The notes: generated by a model not told the origin, from the letters alone. A DNA stretch of 64,000 bases from Lachnospiraceae bacterium (GCA_017938145.1 JAGBCB010000037.1:1-64000), one strand, 5' to 3'. Shown: positions 51,747 to 61,019, counted from the first letter of the stretch. Made by a program: numbers and translations.

Positions 51747-53558
51747 ATGAAAAAGACAAATATCATTTTGATTTTAATAGCAATGTTGAGCCTGCTTGGT
51801 CTGGGAGCTGTGGTGCTGTTGTTTGGCGAAAATAAAAAGATGCCGGATACTAACATACCAACCTTGGACGAGTATAAGGATAATTATATTGAGGATGCAA
51901 ATAAAAACAAGGAAATCGTAGTAGAGGTAAAAGAAAACTTCGCAGAGGCGGAATCCGGCATTTACACAACCGAGTTCCAGTCATTAGTGCGCTCTGAGAT
52001 AAGTGAGTTACAGAAAACGCATACCTATACCGAGGACAATCCGCTGGTAATTTATAATCCGTTCAAAACCAATTCCCAGTCTCTCTATGTGTATTTTGAA
52101 ACAGAGGAACCGTACGCGGTTTCTTATTCCGTACATACACCGGAAGCAGAATATAAAGACTTTGGTGCATTTACTGTGCCAAACCGTCCGGATACCTCCA
52201 AGGTGCATGAGTTCCAGATTATCGGTCTCATTCCGGGAGAAACTAATATGATTACCCTGCGTTTAATGGATGTTAACGGCGTAGTTACCATCCGCCGGTT
52301 CTATTTCTACAACGAGAACAAAGTGGCAGCATCCACCATCGATTTGGAATCCGAACAGGGCACCAAACAGGTGGAAAATGAAGATAAAACGTTCAGTACC
52401 GTGCCTGCCAGCAACGAGAGCGTGGCAGAGGGTATGTTTGTGGTATTCCCGGCAGAAAACGAGGTTTCTCCGTATCTGAGAATGTATGATAATGATGGCG
52501 TGCAACGTTGTGAGATTCCGTTAGAAGTTTACGGTACAAAGCGTCTGTTGCTTTACGAAGATTTAATTTTCTTTAAGGTGTCTGCTGATAAATTTGTAGG
52601 AATCAACCGTCTGGGTGAAGTAGTAAAGATTTTTACGGCAGAAAATTATTCCTTTGGAGAAGATTACTGTTTTGACAAAAACAACGATATTTTAATGCTG
52701 GCCTCGGACAAGCGCCAGGCTTCCATAGATGACTGCGTCATTCTTTTGGATAGAGAAACCATGGAAGTAACGGAACTGGTGGATTTAGGTGACCTGCTTC
52801 CGGAATATAAAGTAAAATGCGAGAAGAAGGACGGTGTGCAGGACTGGATTTCCTTGAACTGTATTTCCCTGGTGGAAGGCAACCGTTTATTGGTTAGCGG
52901 CGACAAAACCGATACAATTATCAAAATCCGCCGTCTGTATAATGACCCGAGAATTGCCTTTATGGTGGGTGATTCCGAAGAATTTAAGGGCACTCCGTAT
53001 ACCACCATGTTTGCCCAGGAAGACAATGACTTTGAAATGCATCATGGCTTGAATATGATAGAATATCAGCCATATGATTTAATCCGTGAAACAAGACATT
53101 ACATCTGTCTGCTTCACAACAACGAAGATTTCGATTACGAAAAGCGTCAGGAACACTATGCGGTTTATTACCGTTATCTGGTTGATGATGCGGAGGGTGG
53201 CGAAGGTGCCCAGGGTAGCGTGCGTCTGGTAGACAGCTTTGTGCTTCCTGAAGTAGGAGACAACGGCAGCATCCAGTGGTACGGTGACCACCTGCTGTTT
53301 GCTTCTGACAAAAAGGCAGAGTTTTACGAGTATGACAGCGAATTTCAGCTGATAACCCAATATACTTATAAAGAGCCTGTGGTGGAAAAGACTGAAGAAG
53401 AAAAAGAGCATGAGGAAGATTTTCCGCCGGCAGATGCAACCGTGGCATTCCTGCGAGTGTCTAAGCAGAACTTTACAGGCTATTACTACAGTGCGGAACC
53501 GGTAATTATCTTGCCGGCAGAGACAGAAATTGAAGGAGCAGAATCCGAGAATGAGTAA
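51747..53558 (+). CDS. Membrane-anchored arylsulfotransferase-like protein
   Basis: This 603-residue protein has an N-terminal membrane anchor (about 5-26), an immunoglobulin-like segment (about 90-190) and a propeller domain resembling bacterial aryl-sulfate sulfotransferases. The family core motif is partly kept as DWISLNCISLVEGNRLLVSG (near 366) and MHHGLNMIEYQP. The usual catalytic His of DWxHxN is Ser here, so activity is doubtful. GGGGTGG precedes ATG 51747. Its last eight bases overlap topB, which ties the two genes in translation. Confidence 0.7.
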   Translation: MKKTNIILILIAMLSLLGLGAVVLLFGENKKMPDTNIPTLDEYKDNYIEDANKNKEIVVEVKENFAEAESGIYTTEFQSLVRSEISELQKTHTYTEDNPLVIYNPFKTNSQSLYVYFETEEPYAVSYSVHTPEAEYKDFGAFTVPNRPDTSKVHEFQIIGLIPGETNMITLRLMDVNGVVTIRRFYFYNENKVAASTIDLESEQGTKQVENEDKTFSTVPASNESVAEGMFVVFPAENEVSPYLRMYDNDGVQRCEIPLEVYGTKRLLLYEDLIFFKVSADKFVGINRLGEVVKIFTAENYSFGEDYCFDKNNDILMLASDKRQASIDDCVILLDRETMEVTELVDLGDLLPEYKVKCEKKDGVQDWISLNCISLVEGNRLLVSGDKTDTIIKIRRLYNDPRIAFMVGDSEEFKGTPYTTMFAQEDNDFEMHHGLNMIEYQPYDLIRETRHYICLLHNNEDFDYEKRQEHYAVYYRYLVDDAEGGEGAQGSVRLVDSFVLPEVGDNGSIQWYGDHLLFASDKKAEFYEYDSEFQLITQYTYKEPVVEKTEEEKEHEEDFPPADATVAFLRVSKQNFTGYYYSAEPVIILPAETEIEGAESENE

Positions 53559-55599
53559 AAAGCTTTTTATAGCAGAAAAGCCAAGCGTGGCGCAGGAATT
53601 CGCCAAGGCGTTAAAACAGAACTTTTCCCGTAAGGACGGCTATCAGGAATCCAACGAGAGTGTGGTTACCTGGTGTGTAGGTCACCTGGTAACCATGAGC
53701 TATCCTGAGGTGTATGATCCGGCGTTAAAAAAATGGGCAGTGGAGACACTGCCATTTTTGCCGAAGGAATATAAGTACGAGCTGATTCCGGCGGTGGAAA
53801 AGCAGTTTCATATTGTTAAGAGCCTTTTAAACCGTGAGGATGTAGATTGTATCTACATCTGCACCGACTCGGGACGTGAAGGAGAATATATTTACCGTCT
53901 GGTAGACCAGATGGCAAAGGTGCCTGCTGGCAAGGAGCGCCGCCGCGTGTGGATTGACTCCCAGACAGAAGAAGAAATCTTACGCGGTATCCGGGAGGCC
54001 AAGCTTTGGACGGAGTACGACAATTTGTCGGACTCTGCTTATTTGCGTGCAAAAGAAGATTACCTGATGGGTATTAATTTTTCCAGAATTTTAACGTTAA
54101 AGTATGGGTATTCCGTCCGTAACTTTATGAAATCCGATAAAAACATCCCGATTTCCGTAGGGCGTGTTATGACCTGTGTTCTCGGTATGGTAGTACGCAG
54201 GGAGCGGGAAATCCGTGCCTTTGTAAAGACACCGTTTTACCGGGTGCTTGCCAGCGTGCAGGCGGGAGACAGTGACAAAACCTTTGATGCGGAATTCCGT
54301 GCGGTAGAGGGCAGCAAGTACTTTAATACTCCGATGATGTATAAGGAAAACGGCTTCAAAAAAGAAGAGGATGCCAAGGCATTAATCGATAATTTACAGG
54401 GACATCCTGCCAGAGTCCACAAGGTGGAGCGTAAGAAAGAAAATAAAAATGCCCCTCTTTTATTTAACCTGGCGGAACTTCAGAATGAATGTTCCAAGCT
54501 GTTTAAAATCAGCCCGGACGAAACCTTAAAAATCACACAGGAACTGTATGAAAAGAAATTGGTAACCTACCCAAGAACCGATGCCAGAGTGCTGTCTACG
54601 GCAGTTGCCAAGGAAATTTATAAGAACATCGCCGGTCTTAGAAACTTCGGTCCGGTGGGAACCTTTGCTTCCGAAATTATTGAGAACAAGAGCTTTCAGG
54701 GTCTGGCTAAAACCAGATATGTAAACGACAAGCAGATTACCGACCACTATGCCATTATCCCAACGGGACAGGGCTTATCTGCCTTGAACTCCGTGTCTGC
54801 GGTGGCAGGCAAGGTATATCAGTTAATCTGCCGCCGCTTCTTAAGCATTTTCTACCCGCCGGCAGTGTATCAGAAGCTGGCGATTGAACTGCTAATCGGC
54901 GAGGAACATTTCTTTGCCAACTTTAAAGTACTGCTTGATGAGGGCTACTATAAAGTGGCCGGAAATCCGGGTAAGAAGCGTCAGGAAAATAAGGATGCAG
55001 CCGCAAATGCAGATGCGGAAGGAGAAGACAGTAAAAAAGCTAAGGACTCCGGGGAGGAAGAATTGGAATTCGGTGAAGATATGCTTGCCTTGTTCCAAAA
55101 CTTGAAATCCGGCATGGAGCTTCCTGTAAAGGAATTCAACATCAAGGAGGGCGAAACCTCGCCGCCAAAGCGGTACAATTCCGGTTCTTTGATTCTTGCC
55201 ATGGAAAATGCAGGTCAGCTCATCGAAGACGAAGAACTCCGTGCCCAGATTAAGGGCAGTGGTATCGGTACCAGTGCAACCCGTGCGGAAATCTTAAACA
55301 AACTGATTAAGATTACTTATCTGAACTTAAATAAAAAGACCCAGATTATTACACCGACCCTGCTTGGAGAAGTAATTTATGACGTGGTGGCTTGCTCCAT
55401 CAAGTCACTTTTAAATGCAGAGCTTACTGCCAGCTGGGAAAAGGGCCTTACCTACGTGGCAGAGGGCAGTATCACTTCCGAGGAGTACATGCAGAAGCTG
55501 GAGGGTTTTGTCAGCCGTATGACCAACGGAGTTAAGGGGTTGAATAACCAGAATTCCATTGTGGGATTATTTATGGAGTCTTCGAAAAACTACAAGTAA
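53551..55599 (+). CDS. topB: DNA topoisomerase III
   Basis: This 682-residue type IA topoisomerase has an N-terminal TOPRIM domain (KKLFIAEKPSVAQEFAKAL; DTD-like CTDSGREGEY at 104-113), the active-site Tyr340 in YPRTDARVLS and the helical gate domains. It relaxes and decatenates DNA. A Glu/Asp-rich linker (about 480-510) precedes the C-terminal part; no zinc-finger tail is present. ATG 53551 overlaps the preceding stop. The product is close to chromosomal TopB length. A terminator follows. Confidence 0.93.
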   Translation: MSKKLFIAEKPSVAQEFAKALKQNFSRKDGYQESNESVVTWCVGHLVTMSYPEVYDPALKKWAVETLPFLPKEYKYELIPAVEKQFHIVKSLLNREDVDCIYICTDSGREGEYIYRLVDQMAKVPAGKERRRVWIDSQTEEEILRGIREAKLWTEYDNLSDSAYLRAKEDYLMGINFSRILTLKYGYSVRNFMKSDKNIPISVGRVMTCVLGMVVRREREIRAFVKTPFYRVLASVQAGDSDKTFDAEFRAVEGSKYFNTPMMYKENGFKKEEDAKALIDNLQGHPARVHKVERKKENKNAPLLFNLAELQNECSKLFKISPDETLKITQELYEKKLVTYPRTDARVLSTAVAKEIYKNIAGLRNFGPVGTFASEIIENKSFQGLAKTRYVNDKQITDHYAIIPTGQGLSALNSVSAVAGKVYQLICRRFLSIFYPPAVYQKLAIELLIGEEHFFANFKVLLDEGYYKVAGNPGKKRQENKDAAANADAEGEDSKKAKDSGEEELEFGEDMLALFQNLKSGMELPVKEFNIKEGETSPPKRYNSGSLILAMENAGQLIEDEELRAQIKGSGIGTSATRAEILNKLIKITYLNLNKKTQIITPTLLGEVIYDVVACSIKSLLNAELTASWEKGLTYVAEGSITSEEYMQKLEGFVSRMTNGVKGLNNQNSIVGLFMESSKNYK

Positions 55600-55609
55600 A
55601 GAGAAATGA

Positions 55610-55651
55610 AGAAACTGCCGGGAGCAAATGAACTCCCGGCAGCTTTATTTG
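55610..55651. terminator. Terminator after topB
   Basis: CTGCCGGGAG and CTCCCGGCAG form a perfect ten-base stem around CAAATGAA, followed by CTTTATTT. It may also serve the convergent gene. Confidence 0.88.
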
Positions 55652-55656
55652 GAAAA

Positions 55657-56238
55657 TTAATTATAACAAAACAGTATTTTTACTAAATCATAAATAGAAC
55701 GTTGTCTCTTTAATGGATGTACAAAACCTGTGGAATATACAAAGGAGACCACTTCCTTGGTTTCCTTCGGGTTCCAAACACGGTTTACGGAAATATCTTC
55801 AAAATCCACACGTTCCGATTCTGCGATATATTTTAAATGCTTGTTTAATTCTGCAACCACCGGACTGTTTTCCGGATTCTTGAGGGTAATTATCCCAATG
55901 GTACACTTTGAAACAGATGCTTTGATATGCTGGATTAAGCTGCGGTAAGCATTGTCAAAAGCAGAAGCGTCTGATTCAAAGGAGGTAACATCATCTGCAC
56001 CAAGATGGAGTAAAATGCAGACAGGCTTCAGCGGAGCAACAAAAGTATCATATGCAGCAACAGCGTCTGCTACGGATAATCCTGCAAAGCTACGGTTATA
56101 GAGGGTTTCTTCTAAGTTAAATGCTTGCTTTAATTCGCAAAGAGGAATTTTTTTATCGGCGGCTCCGCCCAAAATAACAGTACCGCCTTTTTCTGCAAGT
56201 TCATTTAATGTCTGATAGGTTTTATTTTCAAAGTCCAT
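55657..56238 (-). CDS. SGNH-hydrolase-like protein lacking the catalytic Ser
   Basis: This 193-residue protein follows the SGNH/GDSL fold pattern: a first strand TVILGGAADKKIP at the GDS position, NRSFAGLSVADAVAAY, LLHLGADDV in place of the GxND block, and FVHP near the end. The Ser of block I is replaced (GGA instead of GDS), so it may be non-catalytic or a different enzyme. GGAGGA precedes ATG 56238. It is the second gene after the PQ-loop gene on the minus strand, 12 bases downstream. Confidence 0.55.
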   Translation of the reverse strand: MDFENKTYQTLNELAEKGGTVILGGAADKKIPLCELKQAFNLEETLYNRSFAGLSVADAVAAYDTFVAPLKPVCILLHLGADDVTSFESDASAFDNAYRSLIQHIKASVSKCTIGIITLKNPENSPVVAELNKHLKYIAESERVDFEDISVNRVWNPKETKEVVSFVYSTGFVHPLKRQRSIYDLVKILFCYN

Positions 56239-56250
56239 GGTAATCCTCCT

Positions 56251-56532
56251 TTAGTTTGCAGCAGCCTGTTCCTTATCAAGCTTTCTGTTTCTGAAATATA
56301 CTAAAAGGTTCAGGGAAACAACTGCCAGATTGATAAGGTAAACAATCAACACATAATTGGTCTGTGGCATCAGAAGCTTTGCGGTAATACCGGAAAGATA
56401 GCCGAAAATAATTAAAAGAATAAAAGGAAGGCTGGTTCCTTTGGTAGTTCTTGCCTTGTAAGCCTTCATTACATTGATTGGCCAGGAAAGGCCGAAGCAG
56501 ATTAACATAATTGTTTCAAAAATTGAACTCAT
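56251..56532 (-). CDS. PQ-loop/SemiSWEET-like membrane protein
   Basis: This 93-residue protein has three membrane segments and the motif GLSWPINVMKAYKARTTKGTSL in the first segment, comparable to the PQ-loop of SemiSWEET sugar transporters. Three helices form half of the transporter, so it would act as a dimer. A sugar substrate is inferred from the family only. The start at 56532 follows AAAAGGAG on the minus strand. It is in operon with the SGNH-like gene. The 200-base stretch between it and the divergent sensor kinase holds only promoters. Confidence 0.72.
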   Translation of the reverse strand: MSSIFETIMLICFGLSWPINVMKAYKARTTKGTSLPFILLIIFGYLSGITAKLLMPQTNYVLIVYLINLAVVSLNLLVYFRNRKLDKEQAAAN

Positions 56533-56733
56533 GGGAATTTCTCCTTTTCTTATTTTTGCCCATCGTAGCACGGGATGTTTTTGAAAACAATTTTATGAAA
56601 CTAAGGAATTTTTATTGCTTTTTGCATTTCATTTTTTTTACTTTCAAAAGTCCTTTTGGAAAGATTAGAAATTGTGTTTCAAAGTTTCCTATGTTAGAAT
56701 TGAGGCGGAAAGAATGATGGGAGGCAGGGGAAT

Positions 56734-58365
56734 ATGAAGAAAAAAAAGAACGAAAGAGTTACGCTAAAGAGTATACAGACAAGGTTTTTCCGTATTCAAA
56801 TGGTTTTAATTATTTCTTTGGCGGTATTCTTAGGTGTGGCAGGTATCGTAATCAATATCCAGTTTGAGAACCAGAAACGGGACCAGAATCTGCAGAATGT
56901 GGCAAGAACTATTGCAAGCTCTCCGATATTGGATAATACCTATGCAAAAGAAGGAGAGCAGCTTGTTTTACGGGAGTATCTGGACTCTTTGAAGGATTCC
57001 CTTGGAAATATTGATGTCATTTCCGTTGTAAACACAGAAAATGTCCGGCTGTACCATTCGAATCATGACTTGATTGGTTCGGTTTACGATGGAACCGCTC
57101 CGGAGTTTGATAAGGGAGAAAAGGAATATTATGCAACCAACGACCAGGGGCCTTCCGGCACCCAGCGCCGTGCCTATGCCGCTATTTATGATGCAAACGG
57201 AGAATATGCGGGATTTGTTATGGCAATTATGCTGCAGACCAACATCCGTGCGGAAATGCTGCAGACATTGTGGTTCTTTTTTCTGATTACGATGGTAGCA
57301 ATTTTGATTGAAATTTTGGTTTCTACCGAACTTACGGGAAAAATTAAAGAAAGTCTGCTTGGATATGAGCCGGATGTGTTTTCAGTGATGTATCAAATCC
57401 GTGATAATATTCTGGAAACGCTGGAGGAGGGGATTATTGCCGTTGATAATCAGATGACGGTGCAGTTTATTAACCAAGCTGCGGTTAAGATGCTGTGCGA
57501 AACGGAGAATACGGAAGAAATTGTCGGGAAGCCTCTGGGGGATATATGCGCGGAGGAATTGTTCCGTCATACTTTGGAAACAGGAGAAAAAGAATTTAAT
57601 ATACAGGAGAGAAGTCTGAATCAGCCGGATATTCTGGTGGACCGTATTCCAATCAGGGAAGCCTCCGGAATTGTGGGCGCAATCGGAATTTTACATAACA
57701 GGGCGGAATATACAAAACTGATGGAGGATTTGACCGGAACCCGTTATCTGGTAGACTCCATGCGGGCAAATAATCACGATTTCACCAACAAGCTGCATGT
57801 GATTTTAGGGCTGATTCAGATGGAACTGTACGAAGAGGCTGTTGCTTACATTGAAAACATCAGCATTGTACAGCGGGCCACCATCAGTAAAATTATGAAT
57901 ATGGTGAACGAGCCTGCGGTTGCTGCTCTGCTGATTGGGAAAGTAGCAAGGGCATCGGAGGTAAATGCGAAATTTATATTACGGGAGGGCTGTTGTTATT
58001 CAAACACCGACGTGGCGCTTCCGGCGGAGTCGTTGGTTACTATTATAGGAAATTTAATTGATAATGCATTGGACTCCATGAACGAAAAAGGAGCAGACTG
58101 CGAAAAGCCAAAGGAATTGTTGTTTGGCATTTATTCCAAGCCGGGTGCTGTACTGCTTACGGTGGATGATACCGGAAGCGGAATTGCAAAGGATGATTTG
58201 GAACATATTTTTGAATATGGTTATTCGACCAAAGGAGAAGGCCGGGGAACCGGACTGTATCAGGTAAAAAAGATGGTGGAGGGGCTGAACGGCACCATAT
58301 CCGTGGAAACCCAGGAAGGGACCGGAACCTCCTTTTCCGTAAGCTTTACCGACAAAAAACAGTAG
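56734..58365 (+). CDS. Sensor histidine kinase, DcuS/CitA type
   Basis: This 543-residue kinase has two membrane segments (about 21-42 and 179-198) enclosing an extracytoplasmic PAS-like sensor (about 45-175), a cytoplasmic PAS domain (about 225-325) and a GHKL-type kinase core. H348 lies in NNHDFTNKLH. N-box residues (IGNLIDNALDSM) and G-box residues (TGLYQVKKMVEG) are intact. This is the DcuS/CitA/DpiB family, which senses C4-dicarboxylates or citrate. TTGTGT-17-TAGAAT upstream is a plausible promoter. The regulator gene follows. Confidence 0.9.
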   Translation: MKKKKNERVTLKSIQTRFFRIQMVLIISLAVFLGVAGIVINIQFENQKRDQNLQNVARTIASSPILDNTYAKEGEQLVLREYLDSLKDSLGNIDVISVVNTENVRLYHSNHDLIGSVYDGTAPEFDKGEKEYYATNDQGPSGTQRRAYAAIYDANGEYAGFVMAIMLQTNIRAEMLQTLWFFFLITMVAILIEILVSTELTGKIKESLLGYEPDVFSVMYQIRDNILETLEEGIIAVDNQMTVQFINQAAVKMLCETENTEEIVGKPLGDICAEELFRHTLETGEKEFNIQERSLNQPDILVDRIPIREASGIVGAIGILHNRAEYTKLMEDLTGTRYLVDSMRANNHDFTNKLHVILGLIQMELYEEAVAYIENISIVQRATISKIMNMVNEPAVAALLIGKVARASEVNAKFILREGCCYSNTDVALPAESLVTIIGNLIDNALDSMNEKGADCEKPKELLFGIYSKPGAVLLTVDDTGSGIAKDDLEHIFEYGYSTKGEGRGTGLYQVKKMVEGLNGTISVETQEGTGTSFSVSFTDKKQ

Positions 58366-58385
58366 AGGAGAGGTGAAGAAACACT

Positions 58386-59063
58386 ATGTTTAGAGTGCTG
58401 GTTGTAGAAGATGACCCGATGGTTGCCATGATAAACGAGCAGTATGTGAACCGTCACAAACAGTTTTCGGTTATTGGGAAATGTAAGGACGGCACAAGTG
58501 CTTTGGAATTCCTAAATAAACAGGATGTGGATTTAATCATCCTGGACGTATTTATGCCGTATCAGGATGGATTTGAAACCTTGCGGCAAATCAGAAAAAA
58601 CAAAACCTCTGTGGATGTAATTATGGTAACTGCGGCAAATGATAGGGAATCCCTGGAGGAGGCCCTGCATCTTGGTGTGGTGGATTACCTCGTAAAACCG
58701 TTTACCTTTGAACGGTTCCGGATTGCTTTGGATAAGTATGTGGCGCAGGTAGCCGCCCTGAAGGAGTTGGATACGCTGAATCAGAAAAATATTGATTTTA
58801 TCATTGATAATTCACGCAAAAAAAGTGAAGAACTGCATCCGAAGGGTATACAGGAGAAAACCTTGCAACTTATTTTGGAGCAGTTAAAAAATCATGATTC
58901 GCAGTGGTTGACCGGAGACGCTATCGCAGAGCAGACCGGTCTTACCGGTGTTACGGTGCGGCGTTATATGAATTATCTCACGGAAACCGGCAAGGTGTAC
59001 GGCGAAATGAACTATGAGACCGGTGGAAGGCCGTGCATGCTGTACAGACTGTGGGAAAAATAA
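58386..59063 (+). CDS. Response regulator, CitB/DcuR type
   Basis: This 225-residue regulator has a receiver (VLVVEDDPMVAMINEQY, phospho-acceptor D54 in LIILDVFMPYQDG, Lys in VKPF) and a C-terminal winged-helix of the CitB/DcuR type (LTGDAIAEQTGLTGVTVRRYM). It pairs with the sensor kinase 20 bases upstream. No citrate or dicarboxylate transporter is adjacent, so the target genes lie elsewhere or are the nearby vitamin B12 genes. Confidence 0.92.
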   Translation: MFRVLVVEDDPMVAMINEQYVNRHKQFSVIGKCKDGTSALEFLNKQDVDLIILDVFMPYQDGFETLRQIRKNKTSVDVIMVTAANDRESLEEALHLGVVDYLVKPFTFERFRIALDKYVAQVAALKELDTLNQKNIDFIIDNSRKKSEELHPKGIQEKTLQLILEQLKNHDSQWLTGDAIAEQTGLTGVTVRRYMNYLTETGKVYGEMNYETGGRPCMLYRLWEK

Positions 59064-59154
59064 ATGGCTTTTTTGCTTGAAATAGGATGCTTATAGTGCT
59101 ATAATCGTGAAAGTTGAGCAAATGAATCATTGCTTTTACAGAAAAGGAAAGAGT

Positions 59155-59394
59155 ATGGAAAATTCGTATCGTTTTTTTGAAAACAAGGAATGTCAGTATC
59201 ATCCGTGTCATAAAGGTATGGAGTCTATGAATTGCTTGTTTTGTTATTGCCCGTTATATTCCCTGGAAAACTGTCCGGGGCAGTATAAGTACATTGAGGT
59301 TAACGGAAAAACAATGAAAGAATGTACCGATTGTATCTTTCCGCATCGGGCAGAAAATTATGATGTAATTATTGATTTTCTGTCCAAAAACTAA
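59155..59394 (+). CDS. Cysteine-rich small-domain protein
   Basis: This 79-residue protein is rich in Cys and His (ECQYHPCHKG, NCLFCYCPLY, CPGQYKY, CTDCIFPH), so it probably binds metal. It matches the cysteine-rich small domain (PF04071) that often occurs in cobalamin biosynthesis clusters of Clostridia. ATG 59155 follows AAAGGAAAG. It lies just before a cobalamin riboswitch, consistent with that link. Confidence 0.82.
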   Translation: MENSYRFFENKECQYHPCHKGMESMNCLFCYCPLYSLENCPGQYKYIEVNGKTMKECTDCIFPHRAENYDVIIDFLSKN

Positions 59395-59414
59395 TGTATA
59401 TCATAAATTATGAT

Positions 59415-59636
59415 ATAGAGTAACAGTTTCGGGGAAACAGGTGAAACTCCTGTACGAGCCCGTCGCCGTGAAGCAAAGTAACTGTTCCGGTTCTAACCGA
59501 GGTGCCACAACCTTGGGACATGCCATTGGAAGCAATTCCGAGAAGGCGGACCGGAGCATCGCCAAGTCGAAATACCCGGCTGTTATGATCCTTTGCAGTA
59601 TGCCGCGGGCGCCGGCAAAAAGGAAACGAAATTTAA
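59415..59636 (+). ncRNA. Cobalamin riboswitch
   Basis: The stretch shows the cobalamin-riboswitch core: GGGGAAACAGGTGAAACTCC followed by TGTACGAGCCCGTCGCCGTG (59431-59470), a GCCATTGGA element near 59522 in place of the usual GCCACTG, and GAAGGCGGACC (about 59541-59553) before CCAAGTCGAAATACCCGGC. AACAGTT (59422-59428) pairs with AACTGTT (59480-59486). A GC-rich stem (CCGCGGGCGCCGGC) near the 3' end may be the expression platform. It controls the DUF4430 lipoprotein and ECF genes. Adenosylcobalamin versus other forms cannot be told by eye. Confidence 0.85.
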
Positions 59637-59654
59637 TTTAGGAGGAAACTTACA

Positions 59655-60095
59655 ATGAAGTTCAGAAGCAACAAGAAATTTACTTCGTGGCTCCTTTGTA
59701 TGATGCTTATTGTGGCTATGGCATTGACAGCAGGATGTGGCGAAAAGAAGCAGGAGGATAACTCTTCTGCAGGACAGGAAGTGTCCACCAACAAGTTAGG
59801 TGAGGGTAAGACCCAGTTTAACTTTACGGTAGTTGACAAGGATGGCAAGGAAACAGCATTCGATATCCATACCGACAAGACAACCGTTGGTGATGCACTT
59901 CTGGAACTTGAGTTAATTGCAGGTGAAGAAAGTACCTACGGTCTTTATGTTAAGACTGTAAACGGTATTACTGCCGACTATGATGTAGACCAGACCTACT
60001 GGGCATTTTACGTAAACGGTGAATACGGCATGACAGGCGTAGATGCAACCGATATCGAAGCAGGTGCAACCTACACCTTTAAGGTTGAAAAGTAA
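59655..60095 (+). CDS. DUF4430 (transcobalamin-like) lipoprotein
   Basis: This 146-residue lipoprotein has a signal peptide with lipobox LTAGC (C28) and one DUF4430 domain (about 52-146: FNFTVVDKDGKETAFDIHTD, VGDALLELELI, YWAFYVNGEYGMTGVD). DUF4430 resembles the C-terminal domain of transcobalamin/intrinsic factor, so it likely captures cobalamin outside the cell. AGGAGG precedes ATG 59655. The cobalamin riboswitch upstream and the ECF S component overlapping downstream support this role. Confidence 0.88.
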   Translation: MKFRSNKKFTSWLLCMMLIVAMALTAGCGEKKQEDNSSAGQEVSTNKLGEGKTQFNFTVVDKDGKETAFDIHTDKTTVGDALLELELIAGEESTYGLYVKTVNGITADYDVDQTYWAFYVNGEYGMTGVDATDIEAGATYTFKVEK

Positions 60096-60607
60096 TGAAG
60101 TTAAAAATCAGGGAAATCGCAGTGTTTGGCATGCTGGGAGCGTTAATGTACGCATCCAAGATGCTGATGGAGGTTTTACCTAACATTCATTTGCTTGGTG
60201 TATTTACCATTGCTTTTACTGTGGTTTACAGAAAAAAAGCGCTGTATCCGATCTATATTTATGTATTGCTTAACGGCCAGTTTAGCGGTTTTGCCACCTG
60301 GTGGATTCCGTACATATATGTATGGGCAGTGCTATGGGGCATAACCATGCTTTTACCTAAGCAGATGCCAAAAAAGATACAGCCAATTGTGTATATGGTG
60401 GTAAATGCCTGCCACGGATTTGCTTTTGGCATATTATATGCGCCAGCACAGGCACTTTTATACGGATTGAGCTTTCAGGAAATGTTGGCATGGATTGCTT
60501 CAGGCCTTCCTTTCGATATTACCCACGGAATCAGCAATTTTGTCTGTGGAGTACTGATTGTGCCGATTGTGCATGTGTTACGGCGATTGGAAAACAGTGT
60601 AAACTAA
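60095..60607 (+). CDS. ECF transporter S component, cobalamin (CbrT-like)
   Basis: This 170-residue membrane protein has six hydrophobic segments and the ECF S-component look (LGVFTIAFTVVYRKKALYPIYI; a Trp-rich GFATWWIPYIYVWAVLWG). With the upstream lipoprotein and riboswitch it should bring cobalamin or a precursor to a shared ECF energising module encoded elsewhere. ATG 60095 overlaps the previous stop by one base. A strong terminator follows. Confidence 0.88.
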   Translation: MKLKIREIAVFGMLGALMYASKMLMEVLPNIHLLGVFTIAFTVVYRKKALYPIYIYVLLNGQFSGFATWWIPYIYVWAVLWGITMLLPKQMPKKIQPIVYMVVNACHGFAFGILYAPAQALLYGLSFQEMLAWIASGLPFDITHGISNFVCGVLIVPIVHVLRRLENSVN

Positions 60608-60621
60608 TATTCAGCAAATAA

Positions 60622-60684
60622 GAAAAGCATATCTTCGAATGAACCGTTAGCGTTAGCGGGTTCAAAGGAGATATGCTTTTCTGC
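60622..60684. terminator. Strong terminator
   Basis: AGAAAAGCATATCT and AGATATGCTTTTCT form a perfect 14-base stem with an inner TGAACC/GGGTTCA stem. It separates the cobalamin operon from the convergent membrane operon. Confidence 0.88.
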
Positions 60685-60686
60685 TG

Positions 60687-61019
60687 TTATTTCTTTCTAT
60701 ACTTAGGTTCAATCACCGTGGTAAAGAAAATCATTATTCCAATTGTGACAATCATACAACCAATTATCGATACAAGAATAACCAAAAGAATATTTGCCGG
60801 TGTCAGCAGCGGAAGTCCAAGGGCGGTGTAAAGAACCGCTGCCACGAACCACAGCTTACTCATGGCTTTGTTATAGGCACGGACATCGGTTACTTCAAAC
60901 TGCTCCGCATTGGCCCAGAAGCCGCTTGGCTTGTCGGAATGGCGACAGCGGATGCCCATAACAAGAAAGAAGACGCCAATCAGGGCAAATGCAGAAAATG
61001 CGTAAATTCCGTGTGTCAT
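60687..61019 (-). CDS. Small three-segment membrane protein
   Basis: This 110-residue protein has three hydrophobic segments and a short polar loop (CRHSDKPSGFWANAEQFEVTDVRAYN). It looks like DUF3784- or SdpI-type small membrane proteins of Clostridia but was not assigned with certainty. Its start overlaps the YhfC gene end by four bases, so it is the last gene of the GntR-controlled operon. Function is unknown. Confidence 0.68.
   Translation of the reverse strand: MTHGIYAFSAFALIGVFFLVMGIRCRHSDKPSGFWANAEQFEVTDVRAYNKAMSKLWFVAAVLYTALGLPLLTPANILLVILVSIIGCMIVTIGIMIFFTTVIEPKYRKK

Noticed and set aside
59441-59641. 66-codon frame inside the cobalamin riboswitch
   Set aside because: Coincides with conserved riboswitch core and has no ribosome site.
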